Positions 40,901 through 52,049 of a stretch of DNA of 64,000 bases are shown here, piece by piece. Every line of letters starts with the position of its first letter. The first letter of the stretch is position 1. A program made the position numbers and the translations under genes. Where the stretch lies: assembly GCA_030248215.1 (NCBI GenBank), contig JASANG010000641.1, positions 124,001-188,000 on the forward strand, in the 5' to 3' direction. The notes under the pieces were generated by a model, which was given only the letters and a program-made list of their open reading frames with translations, had not been told where the DNA came from and made no database searches. The DNA comes from Enoplolaimus lenunculus. Its lineage: Eukaryota > Nematoda > Enoplea > Enoplida > Thoracostomopsidae.

Positions 40901-43900
40901 TAACAATGCGCTTACATCTACGCCTAAAGCATAATCCTAACAATACGCTTACACCTATAAGCCTAAGTATAAAGCAAAAAATAGCCTATAAAGCTTAAAC
41001 TTACTCTATTGCAATCCGGCAGAAAAACGTTCCGCTCCTGGTTTTTACATGGGCCGAAATTTATAAATACTTTAAACTTTTAAACCAAAACTCAGTATTC
41101 GGCTTTAGGTGTTACTCTCTGGTTGGACGAACTGGTGGCAAACAAGAAAGTTCTCTCGGTCGCGGCTGTGTGTTTCATGAAATTGTTGTGCATGAATTGA
41201 TGCATACGCTTGGATTTTGGCATGAACAAAGCCGCGCTGACCGAGACCAACATGTGGAAATCGTTTGGCACAATATTATACCAGGTTAAGCGTCAAAGAT
41301 TAGCATATAACGTGTGTGTTAGTACATATGTGTATTTAATAGTTACTGTAATTATTTATTTATTACTTCGGGCTACAGCGTCCAGTTCAACTCCAACACC
41401 TGTTCGCTGATAGTAACCGCTTCAGCAAGAGAGTACGTGGCTCGAATCTTACCTTGAAATTGGATATCAAATAAAATAGAAAATTTTCGTGTGAAAACAA
41501 GTGTTAACATACTGTTTAAAATCTATCAGTCTGGCACGTATAGTCCACCGAACGCCAGATTTATCACGCGTAAAACTCTGCTATTACAATTTGCTTGACG
41601 CATTTTAATTGAATTCTAGGGTTGCAAGGGCAATTTGACAAAATTGACTACATTTATTCTGACTATTTAAACGAACCGTACGATTATCGCTCGGTTATGC
41701 ATTACGACTCAACTGCATTCTCAAAAAATGGTCTCAACACAATCGAAGCTCGAGTGCCTGGCATGACTACGGTGATTGGAAAAGCGTTAGATTTGTCATT
41801 GGGCGATCTGAGGAAGGTACGCAACCAGCAGCTGGTGTAAGAATTAATTTCAAGAAACGTAAAAAAAGATTTAGGTTAAGAAAGAAAAATTTCTTAAAAA
41901 ATATATTTAACAACGTTGAAATGATTTTTATCTTAAAGATAAAACGAACGTTTTAAAAACAATAGAATTCTGCAACTTAAGCGTTTACATTGCAGCTAAA
42001 TAATCATGGCCGCAACGGTCCATGTAAAGATCAGGGGCGAAACGCTTTTCTGTGGGACTGCAATAGAGAAAGCTTAACCTATAGACCAATTTTTTGCTTG
42101 GATTAGGCTTAGGCTTATGCTTACGAATATGCTCATTTTCACGCTTAGGCTTAGGCTTAGGCTTAAGATTATCCTTATAATAATACTGTTCCGCCCGTGT
42201 TCTTTACATTGGCCAGCACAATAATAGAGTGGACATTTCTATTGACTCACTGCGCCAGCACCATCGGTAACGGTCATTTTGTTACAGTCATGTCCGTCTA
42301 AATCCAAATTTCTCAGGGACGCTGCTATTCAACGCGTTCCATAACGCAAACCGATCAATTTTGCTAGTTCGACAACGCTTGTTCTTGTTTGATATTTTAC
42401 CAGATCAACAAAATGTACAAATGCAACGATCACCTCAATCGGCAACCGGACACTTTGTTGCCTGTTGCATTTCAAACTACAACGCGAAAACCGAATCCAT
42501 CAACCGACGCCAGGCGTTTGCTTCCTAAACCAGCAGGCAGCGTCCAACTGCCAAAAATTGAACCCCAAACCGATGAATACTCGGTTAAAAGTGAGTTTCG
42601 CTGTTCGGAAGATGAATTTAGAAAATAGATTCGGCTTATGCGTCAGCCATACTAAAGATTGTGGCCGTGTGGAAAGTGTTGTTTCAATTCCGAACACAAA
42701 ATGACTCTAATTTTTCAGTTCAAATATTTGCGTGCATTGGAATTGAACACAAATTTAATTTCGTTCAATTCAGTTGAATGAACATTTTCAAACCAGCGAT
42801 TGGTAGTCCAGGCTTTCGTGTGCTCCATTTTGTCAAAATTTATTTATATTTTTATTAATTTTAGAAAGTTCTCACTCCGGCTGCGTAGATCGTTTCTTGG
42901 ATTGCCCTTTCTTTTATCGTTACTGTTACCGACAATCGTTTTATTACGTAATGAAACAATACTGTCAAAGAACATGCGCACACTGTACAGGTAAACAATT
43001 ATGTTGGTAAAATTTGAAATTCATTTCACTGTAAATTGCAATAGGTTGAATAATCAATTCAGCTAGCGAGTCGGTTATTTCTGAATTAATATCAGTAAAC
43101 GTTAATTCACTCTGAGTTGAGTTGATTTTCGCTCTGAGTTGAGTTGACGCTGGGTGAGTTGAATAAATTAAATTAGACTGAATTTGAATCAACTCAAAAT
43201 TCTGAGTTCTGTTCGTCCTAACTCAGACTGAGTGATTTAATTCATTCGCTCACTGAAATTTACAGTGTTGACAATTGCACTCTGCTTTATTCGTTGTTAT
43301 ATATTATTAATGCTCAGACGTTAAATTTAATGGTTATTAATATATTAACACTGAGGGATAAGTGGGTAAACATTTTTTATCCGCAGTGCGCTTAATCCGC
43401 GAAAACTTTTTTAACCACTGTAGGTGTCGCAAAACGGCGAAGGGTTTTCGAGAAAACTATTTACAGAACGACAAAAATATATATACAATCAAATCATCAT
43501 TTTTATTCACATCATGAGGATCTTCAGAAGCCCTAGCCTCCCTAGTTTGGGTATGGGTGGAGTGTATGGCACATATACAAATGTCACTTTTAAAATACGC
43601 CGTGTTCCTGCATTCTTGAGCCATCCTCAAAGAGATTAAAATTATTAAAATTGGTAAAACACTGACTGGGTTTCTGAAATCTTATTTAAGTATTAACTTA
43701 AGTTATATTTAAATAATTACTTAAGTCGCCGACTTAAGTGAATATTCTCAGCAATTGGAATAACAAGAAAGTAATCGTTTTTCTTTATATTAGCGAGGCA
43801 CCATGAGTTTTCAATTTCGATAGTCCAAGGTTAGTATGCCTGAACTGTTAATCTGTAACATATAAAATTTAATCAGCGACTTAACTGTTTACTTCTTAAC

Positions 43901-44346
43901 TTAAGTACGCTTTTAAAAACAATAAGATGCTTATGTAATTAATTATAACGCACTTAAGTACTAAAGTCGTGCTTAAGTAGGGTTTCAGGAACCCAACGAT
44001 TGTTTGCTGAATTTCACTCATTTAAAACGTATTTTAAATTATTTTAGATTCCGTGTGGGATAACTTTACACTGCGACCAACCGTTCCTTCTACAACGCGA
44101 ACAGCTGCAGTATTTCACAAAACCACAACCACGACAACTTTAAGTCCATGGGAAGCGAGTTTAACTCAAACGTTATCAACTCGTGGTGTACGAGCAAAGC
44201 CAAGATCAAAGTTAAACTCTCAACTTGGATCCAAATCAAAGTTCAACCCATGGGAGCCGATTGTAAGCGTCGTTGACTCTTCAGAATTTGGCCGGTTACC
44301 TCGAAAGCGTGATATTTATTATATCGCAACGGATTCTAGCAATTAA
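37925..44346 (+). CDS. Astacin-family zinc metalloprotease (NAS-like), possibly lacking its signal-peptide exon
   Basis: Eight phase-matched exons: 37925-38177, 39341-39414, 39706-39799, 40165-40282, 41109-41284, 41620-41816, 42404-42590, 44048-44346; 465 residues as modelled. A propeptide contains the FxGDI-like stretch YQGDI. The catalytic domain opens RFLNAVRDKSLTWPGGVIPY, has the conserved disulphide context (TCVRFVPR), CYSLVGRTGGKQ, and the zinc site HELMHTLGFWHEQSRADRD (His208, Glu209, His212, His218), then the Met-turn SVMHY (263-267). It closes with INKMYKC. No EGF or CUB domain follows; the last 160 residues are basic, Thr/Pro-rich and unlike known modules. The first codon gives no signal peptide (MQRKQVAILE), though astacins are secreted, so an upstream exon is likely. 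Alternative donors at 39397 and 39415 are both in phase. AATAAA lies at 44599. Confidence 0.9.
38957..39170. repeat. Family C palindromic element in astacin intron 1
   Basis: CACTGTAAAAAAATGGGGAGTCAAATTGGCTC versus GAGTCAATTTGACTCCCCATTTTTAACAGTG, flanked by TA. Confidence 0.85.
39579..39683. repeat. Family B right-end fragment in astacin intron 2
   Basis: ATTAAAAATAAATATATCACAGAATGAC, GGTGTCCTCTGAAGAAGCAAAATAAATATCAG, CTCTTATTCGGATCACTACGGTA. It ends 22 bp before exon 3. Confidence 0.7.
39950..40140. repeat. Family A element in astacin intron 3
   Basis: GGCCAATGTATAGAACAGGGCCGTAACAGTAGTATAA to GCAGTCCCGCAGAAAAACGTTCCGCAAGTGATCTTTACATTGG. Confidence 0.8.
40283..41108. other. Astacin intron 4
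   Basis: Besides the family A copy at 40860 I see no exon here; the frames at 40341 and 40557 are AT-rich and unsupported. Confidence 0.5.
40860..41054. repeat. Family A element in astacin intron 4
   Basis: TAGGCCAATCTATGCATAATCC, a duplicated inner block (TAATCCTAACAATACGCTTACA occurs twice), then GCAATCCGGCAGAAAAACGTTCCGCTCCTGG and TTACATGGGCC. Confidence 0.7.
42020..42212. repeat. Family A element in astacin intron 6
   Basis: CATGTAAAGATCAGGGGCGAAACGCTTTTCTGTGGGACTGC to TACTGTTCCGCCCGTGTTCTTTACATTGG; four tandem CTTAGG units in the middle. Confidence 0.8.
43027..43269. repeat. Family D palindromic element in astacin intron 7
   Basis: CACTGTAAATTGCAATAGGTTG to GCTCACTGAAATTTACAGTG. Confidence 0.8.
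43668..44001. repeat. Family H element in astacin intron 7
   Basis: CTGGGTTTCTGAAATCTTATTTAAGTATT at the left is mirrored by CTTAAGTAGGGTTTCAGGAACCCA at the right; TTAAGTCGCCGACTTAAG forms an internal perfect palindrome. It ends about 47 bp before the last exon. Confidence 0.7.
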
Positions 44347-45351
44347 ACGGCAGCACCATGATGCTCGAGTCGAGCAGATACTGATAAGTTTCCTTGAGTT
44401 GAATACTCGAAGATTTGGAATTCTGTCGAGTCGTCAATGAAAACAGCTGGTATCGTGGTATAGGAATTAAGCAAGAAAGCCAGAACTTAGCGTTAAGATA
44501 TAAATTTCTATTTTTTCCTATAATTCTAAAATGAAGAATGATTTAATATATTGTAAAGACGTACGCTTTCCACCACTGGATAGCGTCATAATGCATTTAA
44601 ATAAACAGTGTGTATAGTGCCACGGTTACCTGTGGGGAAGTGCTATTTACACTAACGGTTTGTTTCACCCCGACGGTTGGTTTCATCAAACGATATGAAC
44701 TTTTTGATAATTTTAATGCAATACAATACTACATAAAGATTATGTAACAATTCTTTTCAAGTACGACACCGAAAAGCAACAACGCATTACCGTTTTAGTG
44801 CCACTGTATGCCATGGTGATAAACGAGCTAAAGTTTTCCTGTGTACTTGTTCACTTGCACCCACATTAAGTTTTCGTTATATGCCTAACGAACCTAATCC
44901 TAAGCGTAAGCCGAAGCCTAAGAAGAATACTGAAGCCTAAACTTTAACCTAAGCCCAAGCATGTGACAATTCAGTAATATAAACTTTATGGCGGGTGGAC
45001 CTTTGTGTTCTATTAAAAGAGTTTGGGGGGGGATAAACAAGTACCAGACTTCTCACAACGGAGTAAATAAGTGGATCTGACTGAATTTTGACGAAGTTTT
45101 CTACAAACTGACAACGCTATGCTTCCTTAGTTTGTATTAACCAGAATTTAGCTTTCGACTAAGCCCGGGTTCACAAATGTGTATAGCATCTATCAACAGT
45201 TGATAATAGGCCTTGTTCTTTATTACATGATAAGGTTGTGAAGTTTCGAACATTTTATGCACAAGAATGTCCAAAATATTTCTCAGCAGATGATGTCACG
45301 ATCAGCAGATGCGACCTTCATCTTGTTTGAAGACCATTTATTAATTCAGGC
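44347..45351. other. Astacin 3-prime flank and intergenic DNA
   Basis: Polyadenylation signal AATAAA at 44599-44604. A family A fragment at 44880-44965 (CTAATCCTAAGCGTAAGCCGAAGCC). No gene. Confidence 0.5.
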
Positions 45352-45512
45352 CTGTAGCTAGCACACCTTGCTATAGGTGAGCTAAAATGTTTTCTACATG
45401 GGGCATACAGGTGTTTTTGTTGACTTACAAGCAAAGGTTGAAAATTTTCTCTGGGCGGGGGCGAAACTTCGCGATAAGCTGAGCCTCCTGCCCACCTTGG
45501 CTATGGATGGGC
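45352..45512. repeat. Family G element
   Basis: AGGCCTGTAGCTAGCACACCTTGC on the left and CCACCTTGGCTATGGATGGGCTCG on the right, with AAAGGTTGAAAATTTTCTCTGGGCGG inside. Confidence 0.6.
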
Positions 45513-45809
45513 TCGTTTAATTACTAACTAGTAATCAGTGCTATAGCTTTGCAAGTTCCCGTATATAATTATGGGAATTTTAAATTATAAGAAAATGTTG
45601 CACAATAAATATTGCATTTTTTACTTAAATAATGTACCATTTCCGTGCGAATAATAATTTCAATTTGTTCAGCTTGTATAATAAACATTCATCCGTATAT
45701 AATATTTTTGGCATAGTTCAGTTTAATTCACAATATCCAGTGGCACATCTTTGAGCTGGTAGATAACTGAATAAGATTCGGCAATTGTTGCTCTGGAAAA
45801 CAACGGCTC

Positions 45810-46006
45810 ATGCATAGAACAGGGCCGGATCGTTTTACGGCGGGGCTGTATTAATAGAGTCGGTTTAAGCTTTAGACAAACATTTTTGCTTAGGCTTAAG
45901 CTTAGGAATAGGCCCATGCTTACGCTTAGGCTTACGCTTAGGCTTAGGCTTACGCTCAAGAATATGCTTATACTATACTGTTCCGGCCTGTTCTATATAT
46001 TGGCCA
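45810..46006. repeat. Family A element
   Basis: TGCATAGAACAGGGCCGGATCG to CTGTTCCGGCCTGTTCTATATATTGG; it holds one of the longest interiors, with ACGCTTAGGCTTACGCTTAGGCTTAGGC. Confidence 0.8.
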
Positions 46007-46146
46007 AAAAACTAAGATACGCATACTTTGTGCCAATATAAATATAGCATGGATCCAGAATCATCCAATAACGCTGCGGTAATAAAAATTTTGCGATACG
46101 AATAGTTCATCTGAAGCTCTCAATGCGTATAGCAGCTAGGTGAAAA

Positions 46147-46495
46147 ACAATGGCGGATCCAGGATCTCAAAATGGTGGGGGGGCAAGATTTCACGGGTAA
46201 TAAACTTATTTTTGACCTACACACAAACCACAAACTATTGCCATAAAATTGACTTCCTTACGTTCGTTCAATTATTTAAAGGCTCGGATTCGGAAGCCAA
46301 TTCAGTTTTGAAAAAGCAAAATCCAGTCAGCTTCAGCAATATCCGTTTCTGTTTTGAATGAGTTGGAACTGCCTGCTATTGTCGGAAAATGTTTTAGCAT
46401 TAGCGGTTATAGATTTCAATTTATTTATAATTTTTGTCGAGATGCTGTTGGGGGGGGCACGGCCGGGGTGCCCCCTCATGGATCCGCCACTAGTG
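46147..46495. repeat. Family J element
   Basis: ATGGCGGATCCAGGATCTCAAAATGGTGGGGGGG on the left, GGGGTGCCCCCTCATGGATCCGCCACTAG on the right: inverted TGGCGGATCCA ends with G-rich subterminal tracts. Fragments at 22328 and about 52478-52515. Confidence 0.65.
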
Positions 46496-46719
46496 AAAAA
46501 TACGGTAAAATTACAAAATGAATAAAAAAAGATTTTGCACCCTGTTCGCGTTGGCAATTGGACAATCTTATACGATCGAAAAGTATTCTAAAAACGCGTT
46601 TTGAAACTGCAAAATTTCGGTGTACAAAAACTACCACTTTACTGTACCGGAAAATAATCATGAATCCGCCGTTGCCGAAATTTTTTTTATAATTTTATTT
46701 GACAATGGCCGGCAGATGA

Positions 46720-46880
46720 TTTTCTCAAAAATATCGCTTACTTTAAAGTTAGCTGACCGCTATAATTTGCCAAATCGTCTGGAGCAGTCCATTGAAATTG
46801 CGTCGGAAGATCGAACGAGTAAGGATTCAAGTGTGTTGCAGCACCACATTGTTGAATTTTTAAACCTTTTGACGTACTGA
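46720..46880 (+). CDS. Possible orphan exon resembling the end of a BTB domain
   Basis: After a possible acceptor (GGCCGGCAG) the frame reads MIFSKISLTLKLADRYNLPN and then LEQSIEIASEDRTSKDSSVL ... HHIVEFLNLLTY before TGA. The LxLADRYNLP stretch resembles the helical end of BTB domains. No upstream exon was found; it may be a dead gene copy. Confidence 0.25.
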
Positions 46881-46915
46881 ACACTGAAAAATTAACGTTA
46901 AATCAGTAATCAATG

Positions 46916-47010
46916 GCTGGGTAAATAACAGTCTGTAACGGAATAACAAAGGGTTCCCTCTAGAGAGGCCGAATAAATATCAGCCGCTCCTCATATGAGT
47001 CGCTACAGTA
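46916..47010. repeat. Family B right-end fragment
   Basis: GGGTAAATAACAGTCTGTAACGGAATAAC to CTCATATGAGTCGCTACAGTA. Confidence 0.7.
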
Positions 47011-47088
47011 CGACTTCATGCATAAGTATGTACTAAGCATTTACTTAGCCAATTTACCGTTTCTAAAAGGTTACTTCATTTAAGGAAA

Positions 47089-47495
47089 TACTGTAGTGAC
47101 ATAAATAAGAGGGGGGCTGATATTTATTTGGCCTCTTCAGAGGGCACCCCCTGTTATTCGGTTACGGGCTATTATTTACATTCAACCCGCCCTCCGCCAC
47201 CCTTTGTTACTGATATATCCGGTATTGCAACTATCCGTTGAATTAATCGGTTTTTGCCTTGCATAAATAGCTTGAGCGATAATGCAAGGTTATACTTTGG
47301 AATGTTACTTTCAAAACTTAAGTACGCTTTAAAGTTTCGAACTCAACTTTATTTGGTCCTGGAGTCGTTTATGCGCTACAATTAGAAATATTGACATTTA
47401 TAGACTCTAATTAGGGTTTAGTGACTCTACACGCGTACGGACTCTTACTATGGATACGGACTCCTATTGATTTGGACTCAAAATATGGGAACTTG
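47089..47495. repeat. Family B MITE, right end lost
   Basis: TACTGTAGTGACATAAATAAGAGG through the usual interior to GATTTGGACTCAAAATATGGGAAC, where it stops without the right inverted repeat. It lies in inverted orientation to the fragment just left of it. Confidence 0.8.
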
Positions 47496-47534
47496 TTATG
47501 GCACTGGTAAAATTTGGCATATTTCTTTTTGCTC

Positions 47535-47622
47535 TAAAAGCCATATGCTTACTTAAGTCGACGACTTAAATAATTACTTAAAAATAGGTTGAGAAAATAC
47601 TTAAGTAAGATTACAGAAACCC
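47535..47622. repeat. Family H fragment
   Basis: CTTACTTAAGTCGACGACTTAAATAATTAC and TACTTAAGTAAGATTACAGAAACCCAGCC match the core palindrome and one end of 43668-44001. Confidence 0.55.
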
Positions 47623-47779
47623 AGCCAATATATAGAACAATTTGCTTCACTTGTAGTACGCTCAAACTTGAAACGTGTAAGAAGCCAACAGTAGATCTGG
47701 ATCTTACTCTTTTAGGTAAGAGCATACAACTGGGTACACGTTATGCCGAAAAAATGTCCTCAACTCAGTGAACATTCCT

Positions 47780-50237
47780 TCATATTATTTGGAATGGAAA
47801 GTGCCGTCCAACGAGAGATTTTTTGTAAGCTACCAATAGGGCACCGTGGGGGCCCCGCGAATAGACTTGGCCGACATGAGCCATGAAATGTGCTATTTCC
47901 GCATATAACAAAAAAAATTAGCATTTCAGAGGTTTTTATGTTGGTTATCATAATTTTATAAAATAAATCTGTCTGTTCGAAACTTCGACCAATGTTAAGA
48001 ATAGTGGAGGAACAGTATTATACGCATATTCCTAAGCCTAAGTCTAATAACCCTTAGCCTAAACCAAGCAAAAAATTAGTCTAAAGTTTAAGCTTACTCT
48101 TTTCTAGACCCACACAAAAACGTTTCGCGCCTGATCTTTACATGGACCGAGACTTCTATTTATTCACAATACAGTTTTATACCGAATTTAGCAAGTGGCG
48201 AACCAGAAAAATATAGTGAATGATTAAAGTTTTAGATGCCTGCCGAAAAAAATTTCAGCTTACGTTTTAGCTAAAATTTTAAACGCCGAGAAAAATTTGT
48301 GTTTGGATTGCGTCCGACCAATTTCCGATTCATGGAACACTATGCCCAATTTCCACCGGTGAGTTAGCAACGATTCATGCATATTTCTGAGCAAACTGAT
48401 GGGTGACAACACCGCTTAATTGCAAATTGTACTTCGAGTCGGAACACATCAATTTTTTTGTTACACAGGAAAACTAATTTTCAAAAACGACATACACAAA
48501 TGATACATAATTCGCAAGCAGGACTAAAGTTCTTTTCGAGGTAGAGTAACAATATTTGTTGAGGCCTTAGCGCCACTGGTTTGGTTCCATGTGGCTACAG
48601 CTTTCGACATAGCTAAAGTTGTCCATACGGTAAACATTCCGCAACAAATTCAAACTCAACGTACGTGAGCCTACTGGAAAGTCTTCTGAATCGACAACTG
48701 CAACCAGTATCCCAGCTGCATTGGCGCCAAAACTGTCATCTTCGACAGAAACTGAAAAAATATTTATTCAACATAACTTAATTTACTCTTTGTTTTGAAC
48801 TTTTTCGCATACAATCAAAAGTAAGCACACTACCATTTAGACAAACCACAAAGACATAAACGCTGTAATTTTCTGACAAATTTATTTAGTTTGTACTAAA
48901 AGATCAAGCTTTGATGCATTAACAAAGACCCATTAGAAGTCAGCTAAAAGCATGAGCAAGTCCGTAAATTATCGACTAAGTCTTAGCCTAAGATTAAAAT
49001 TTGATATTTTCGTATATTTTAATATAGCAAATCAGAATACAAAAGTTTGTTTAAAGATCTATTGGACAACGAGAACGGTGGTGCGTTCTGGTCACAAATA
49101 TACACAACAGTTGAAACTACGACAACGTCACGCGACAACTTGTGGCCTGACTGAGACCTACGCCTAAGCCTATCTTAATCCTATAAGCAACATTCTGAGC
49201 AAGCCTAAACCACGATGAATGACAAATGTCGATGCGACAATATTTCGTGTTACCAAGAGTGCATGATACCAAAGTATGCAACTCTTAGCGTTCTGTATGG
49301 TACAAAATGTAGATACTACCGGGCGTTGTGTTTTTCGCCACCCCCTTAGGGGGCCCCGCCCCACCACAACTTGAACTATGAGCGGAGCATTTTTTGACGC
49401 CGGATACGCAAATTGCCTTGGTTCGCACATGTAGCAACCCTTTTAAATAAAGGGGGTGTTGTCTAAAAACGCAACGTGCCACATTCTTTTCTACACAGAA
49501 TGTTCCCAGTTGCAACACTCTGGTAAAAAAGTCATTATCCACTCTTGGTAGTACAAGTTGTCGGTCGACGAGTTGTCGGATGATTGTGGAGACACCGCGA
49601 CAGCTCATAAAGCAAACCGATTACCGAGTTTGTAAACAGTGCAAAATACTCTCTAAAAGCTTAAACCAACTTGATTTAAGTTTAAGCTAATCCACAAGAA
49701 TTAAACTAACTTTTTGGATTAACTAAACTAACAGGTAGGTTTATGCTTAAACTCATTTAAAATCTTGCATATTTTCAGTTTAAGCTAAACTTATTGAACT
49801 CTTAGATACACGGCTGCACTTATTGCTTAATCTAAAACTAAGGTTAACTAAACTCGTGTTAAACTTGAAAACACGTTAGTTTAAGTAAAACCTAAAGTTC
49901 TAGTCTAGTTAGTCCGTCCAGCCATTTAAGTTTTACTTAAACTGATATTCAGTTTAGTTAAGCTATAATTTAAGTTTAAGTTTGTAGATAGTAGTAAATA
50001 GTATTTTAAAGTCAAGTGATTAATAGACACATACATGTTATCGTTTGGCCGGCAGAAATTTCACTAGGTATATCATCTGAAAATCTATATGGTCCAGCGC
50101 GAAAAATTCTAGGATTTCCATGCCCGGTATCAAACGGAGCCGGTTGACCTCGGCCACAAGGCGCGCCTTGTGAACGTGCGGTGATGATTGGTAACAGCGA
50201 CGCGAAAACGCTTGCAGAAGCAAATATTGTTAACAAT
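47780..50237 (-). CDS. Secreted Reeler-like protein, partial model
   Basis: Two well-supported minus-strand exons, 50237-50035 (phase 2 in, phase 1 out) and 48751-48665 (phase 1 in and out), and a weaker third, 47892-47780, that keeps the phase and ends in TGA. Exon 1 as seen encodes the hydrophobic part of a signal peptide (LTIFASASVFASLLPIITA) followed by GAPCGRGQPAP, HGNP, AGPYRFSDDIPSEISAGQTIT; exon 2 continues FSVEDDSFGANAAGILVAVV, DSEDFPVGS. The order GAPxxC, P-x-H-like, PY, a Gly before a beta strand, then GILVAVxD...PVGS matches the Reeler domain layout, but the later Reeler motifs (cysteine before THS, W-P) were not found. The initiator exon lies right of 50237 and was not identified. 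The third exon (PHFMAHVGQVYSRGPHGALL) may be wrong. Confidence 0.5.
47990..48150. repeat. Family A element inside the Reeler-like gene
   Basis: GACCAATGTTAAGAATAGTGGAGGAACAGTATTATACGC to AAAAACGTTTCGCGCCTGATCTTTACATGG. Confidence 0.75.
49249..49558. repeat. Family E element, complete copy
   Basis: TTACCAAGAGTGCATGATACC, ACTCTTAGCGTTCTGTATGGTACAAAATGTAG, GCGTTGTGTTTTTCGCCACCCCCTTAGG and the mirror ATAAAGGGGGTGTTGTCTAAAAACGCAACG ... CCACTCTTGGTAG. Intronic in the Reeler-like gene. Confidence 0.8.
49650..49990. repeat. TTAAG-rich inverted element (family L)
   Basis: AAAATACTCTCTAAAAGCTTAAAC at the left and AAGTTTAAGTTTGTAGATAGTAGTAAATAGTATTTT at the right are inverted; the interior is full of AAGTTTAAGC/GCTTAAAC. 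It ends 45 bp before the donor of the first Reeler-like exon. Confidence 0.5.
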
Positions 50238-50437
50238 CTATAAAATAAACATACAAGGTTTTTTTACAAAATTTTCGGTTCAAACCGGAATAATATTTCA
50301 CACTAAGAGCGAGACCTGGCAAGGAATTGGACAATGAAACAGGCCGCCCAGTGAACAAGCTATGCCCTTTCCGAAACAGCCAGCGCCTTGGTCTTATATT
50401 GCATTTCTTTTAAAGATATTTCAGCACAACGTGACCG

Positions 50438-50605
50438 TAGCCAGCTCACCTTGCTAGTAGGGCTTAAAATTTTGTACTACGGCCATGCTAAGATTTTAGG
50501 TGCCTTTACAATCGACGTTGAAAGTTTTCCAGGCGGGATGCAAATTGTTTTAATGGGGGTGAGAGTTTCCCGCTCCCTCAGGCTAGGTGCCACGTATAGC
50601 ATGCT
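50438..50605. repeat. Family G element
   Basis: ACCGTAGCCAGCTCACCTTGC, ATTTTGTACTACGGCCATGC, GTTGAAAGTTTTCCAGGCGGG, TCCCGCTCCCTCAGGCTAGG. Confidence 0.55.
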
Positions 50606-50854
50606 CGAGCCGTACACTATTGTAGTTCCGCTGAAAAGTGTTCCGCCCCTTATTTTTCACATGGGTCAAATTGGAGAATAAACAATGTTAAACAGTTAAA
50701 AGCACTCAAACAAGCTTTGTGTTGGCTCTGTTGCATACTTACCTGTTCATTGCTACTTCCGACTAAAGCTTAAATTACAAATGCTTAATACAGATCTAAA
50801 GGTTAAAAAATTGTAATGTCACACAAGCTTATATACTGCTGAATTTATGGTCAA

Positions 50855-51220
50855 TCAGGGTGCAACCGGAGGTGAAAAATACCGGAGCCGGAGGTCAACG
50901 AAACTTGCCACAGCCGGAGCCGGAGGTGAGGCGACATTATGCGGTAAAAATGTTGGATAATTAGATAATTTTAGCCAATATCTGCAATATGTTGTCACGT
51001 TTTTTAGTTTAACGCTAATCTTCTGTGACATTTTGGAAATTCTATCCTAATTGTTGTGACAAAAGTAAAACAAAACGCGCTAAACAGATAAATTTTGCAA
51101 AATTATGCAAAATTTTACTACGAAAATTGCCGGAATCTCCGGCAAAAATTCTACCGGAGCTAGAGTTGGAGGCCGATTTTCTGCCGGAGCCGGAGCCGGA
51201 GGCAGACCTCCGGTTGTACT
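50855..51220. repeat. Family F repeat
   Basis: GGGTGCAACCGGAGGTGAAAAATACCGGAGCCGGAGG ... CCGGAATCTCCGGCAAAAATTCTACCGGAGC ... CCGGAGCCGGAGCCGGAGG. GCCGGA is iterated at both ends. The best copy in the window. Confidence 0.75.
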
Positions 51221-51224
51221 CTGT

Positions 51225-51890
51225 GGTCAATGTATAGAACAGGGCCATAACAGTAGTATAAGTATATTCTTTAACTTAAGACTAAGCCTAATCATAAAAG
51301 GAAAATGAGCTTATACCTAAACCTAAGCCTAATCATAAACGTAAAATGAGCCTATATATACTATAGTGACCCGAATAAGAGGGGGACTGATATGTATTTG
51401 GCCTCTCCTTCGGGTACCCCCCTTGTTATTCGGTCACGGACTGTTATTTATTTTTAACCCGCCCTCAACCGTCCTTCGTTAATGATATATATTCGGTACT
51501 GCAACTGTCCGTTGAACTAAACGTTTAGCGCGATAATGCAAGGCTATACTTAGGAATGTACTTTTAAAATTTAAGTATATACGCTTTAAAGTTTTGGACT
51601 GAAATTATTTGGGCCTGGAGTCCTTTATGCGCTACAATTAGGGATTATTGACATTTATGGACTGTAATAAAGGTTTAGGGACTCTATCCGCTTACGGACT
51701 CTTATTAGGGATACGGACTCCTATTGATTGGTACTCAAAATGGGGATCCCCTCTTATTACCTATCCCCCTCTTAGTCGGTTCAATACAGTACCTAAACCT
51801 TAGCCTAAGTAAAAAAACTAGTCAAAAGCTTAAGTTTAATCTATTGCAGTCCCGGAGAAAAACGTTCACGATCGTTACATGTGTCGGTTT
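51225..51890. repeat. Family A element split by a family B MITE
   Basis: Left part 51225-51358 (CAATGTATAGAACAGGGCCATAAC, TAAGCCTAATCATAAA twice) and right part 51792-51890 (CTAAACCTTAGCCTAAG, AGTCAAAAGCTTAAGTTTAATCTATTGCAGTCCCGGAG, GTTACATGTG). The insertion gives the order of activity: A before B at this site. Confidence 0.85.
51359..51791. repeat. Family B MITE nested in family A, complete copy
   Basis: TACTATAGTGACCCGAATAAGAGG to CTCTTAGTCGGTTCAATACAGTA, TA-bounded. The host interior reads ...CTATA|TA...TA|CCTAAACC, consistent with a TA target duplication. Confidence 0.88.
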
Positions 51891-52049
51891 TATTGAGGCA
51901 GCAGCAAAAACTCAAAAACTGTTAAATCACTCGAGAGGGAACTAAACTTGGAGCTGAAGCTGTTAGAAGTTATGCCGAATTCCAAGCTTTATATTATCGT
52001 ATAGACAGCGTTATAAAAAATGAAGGGTACAAAATGCCATTGTCTGTAA

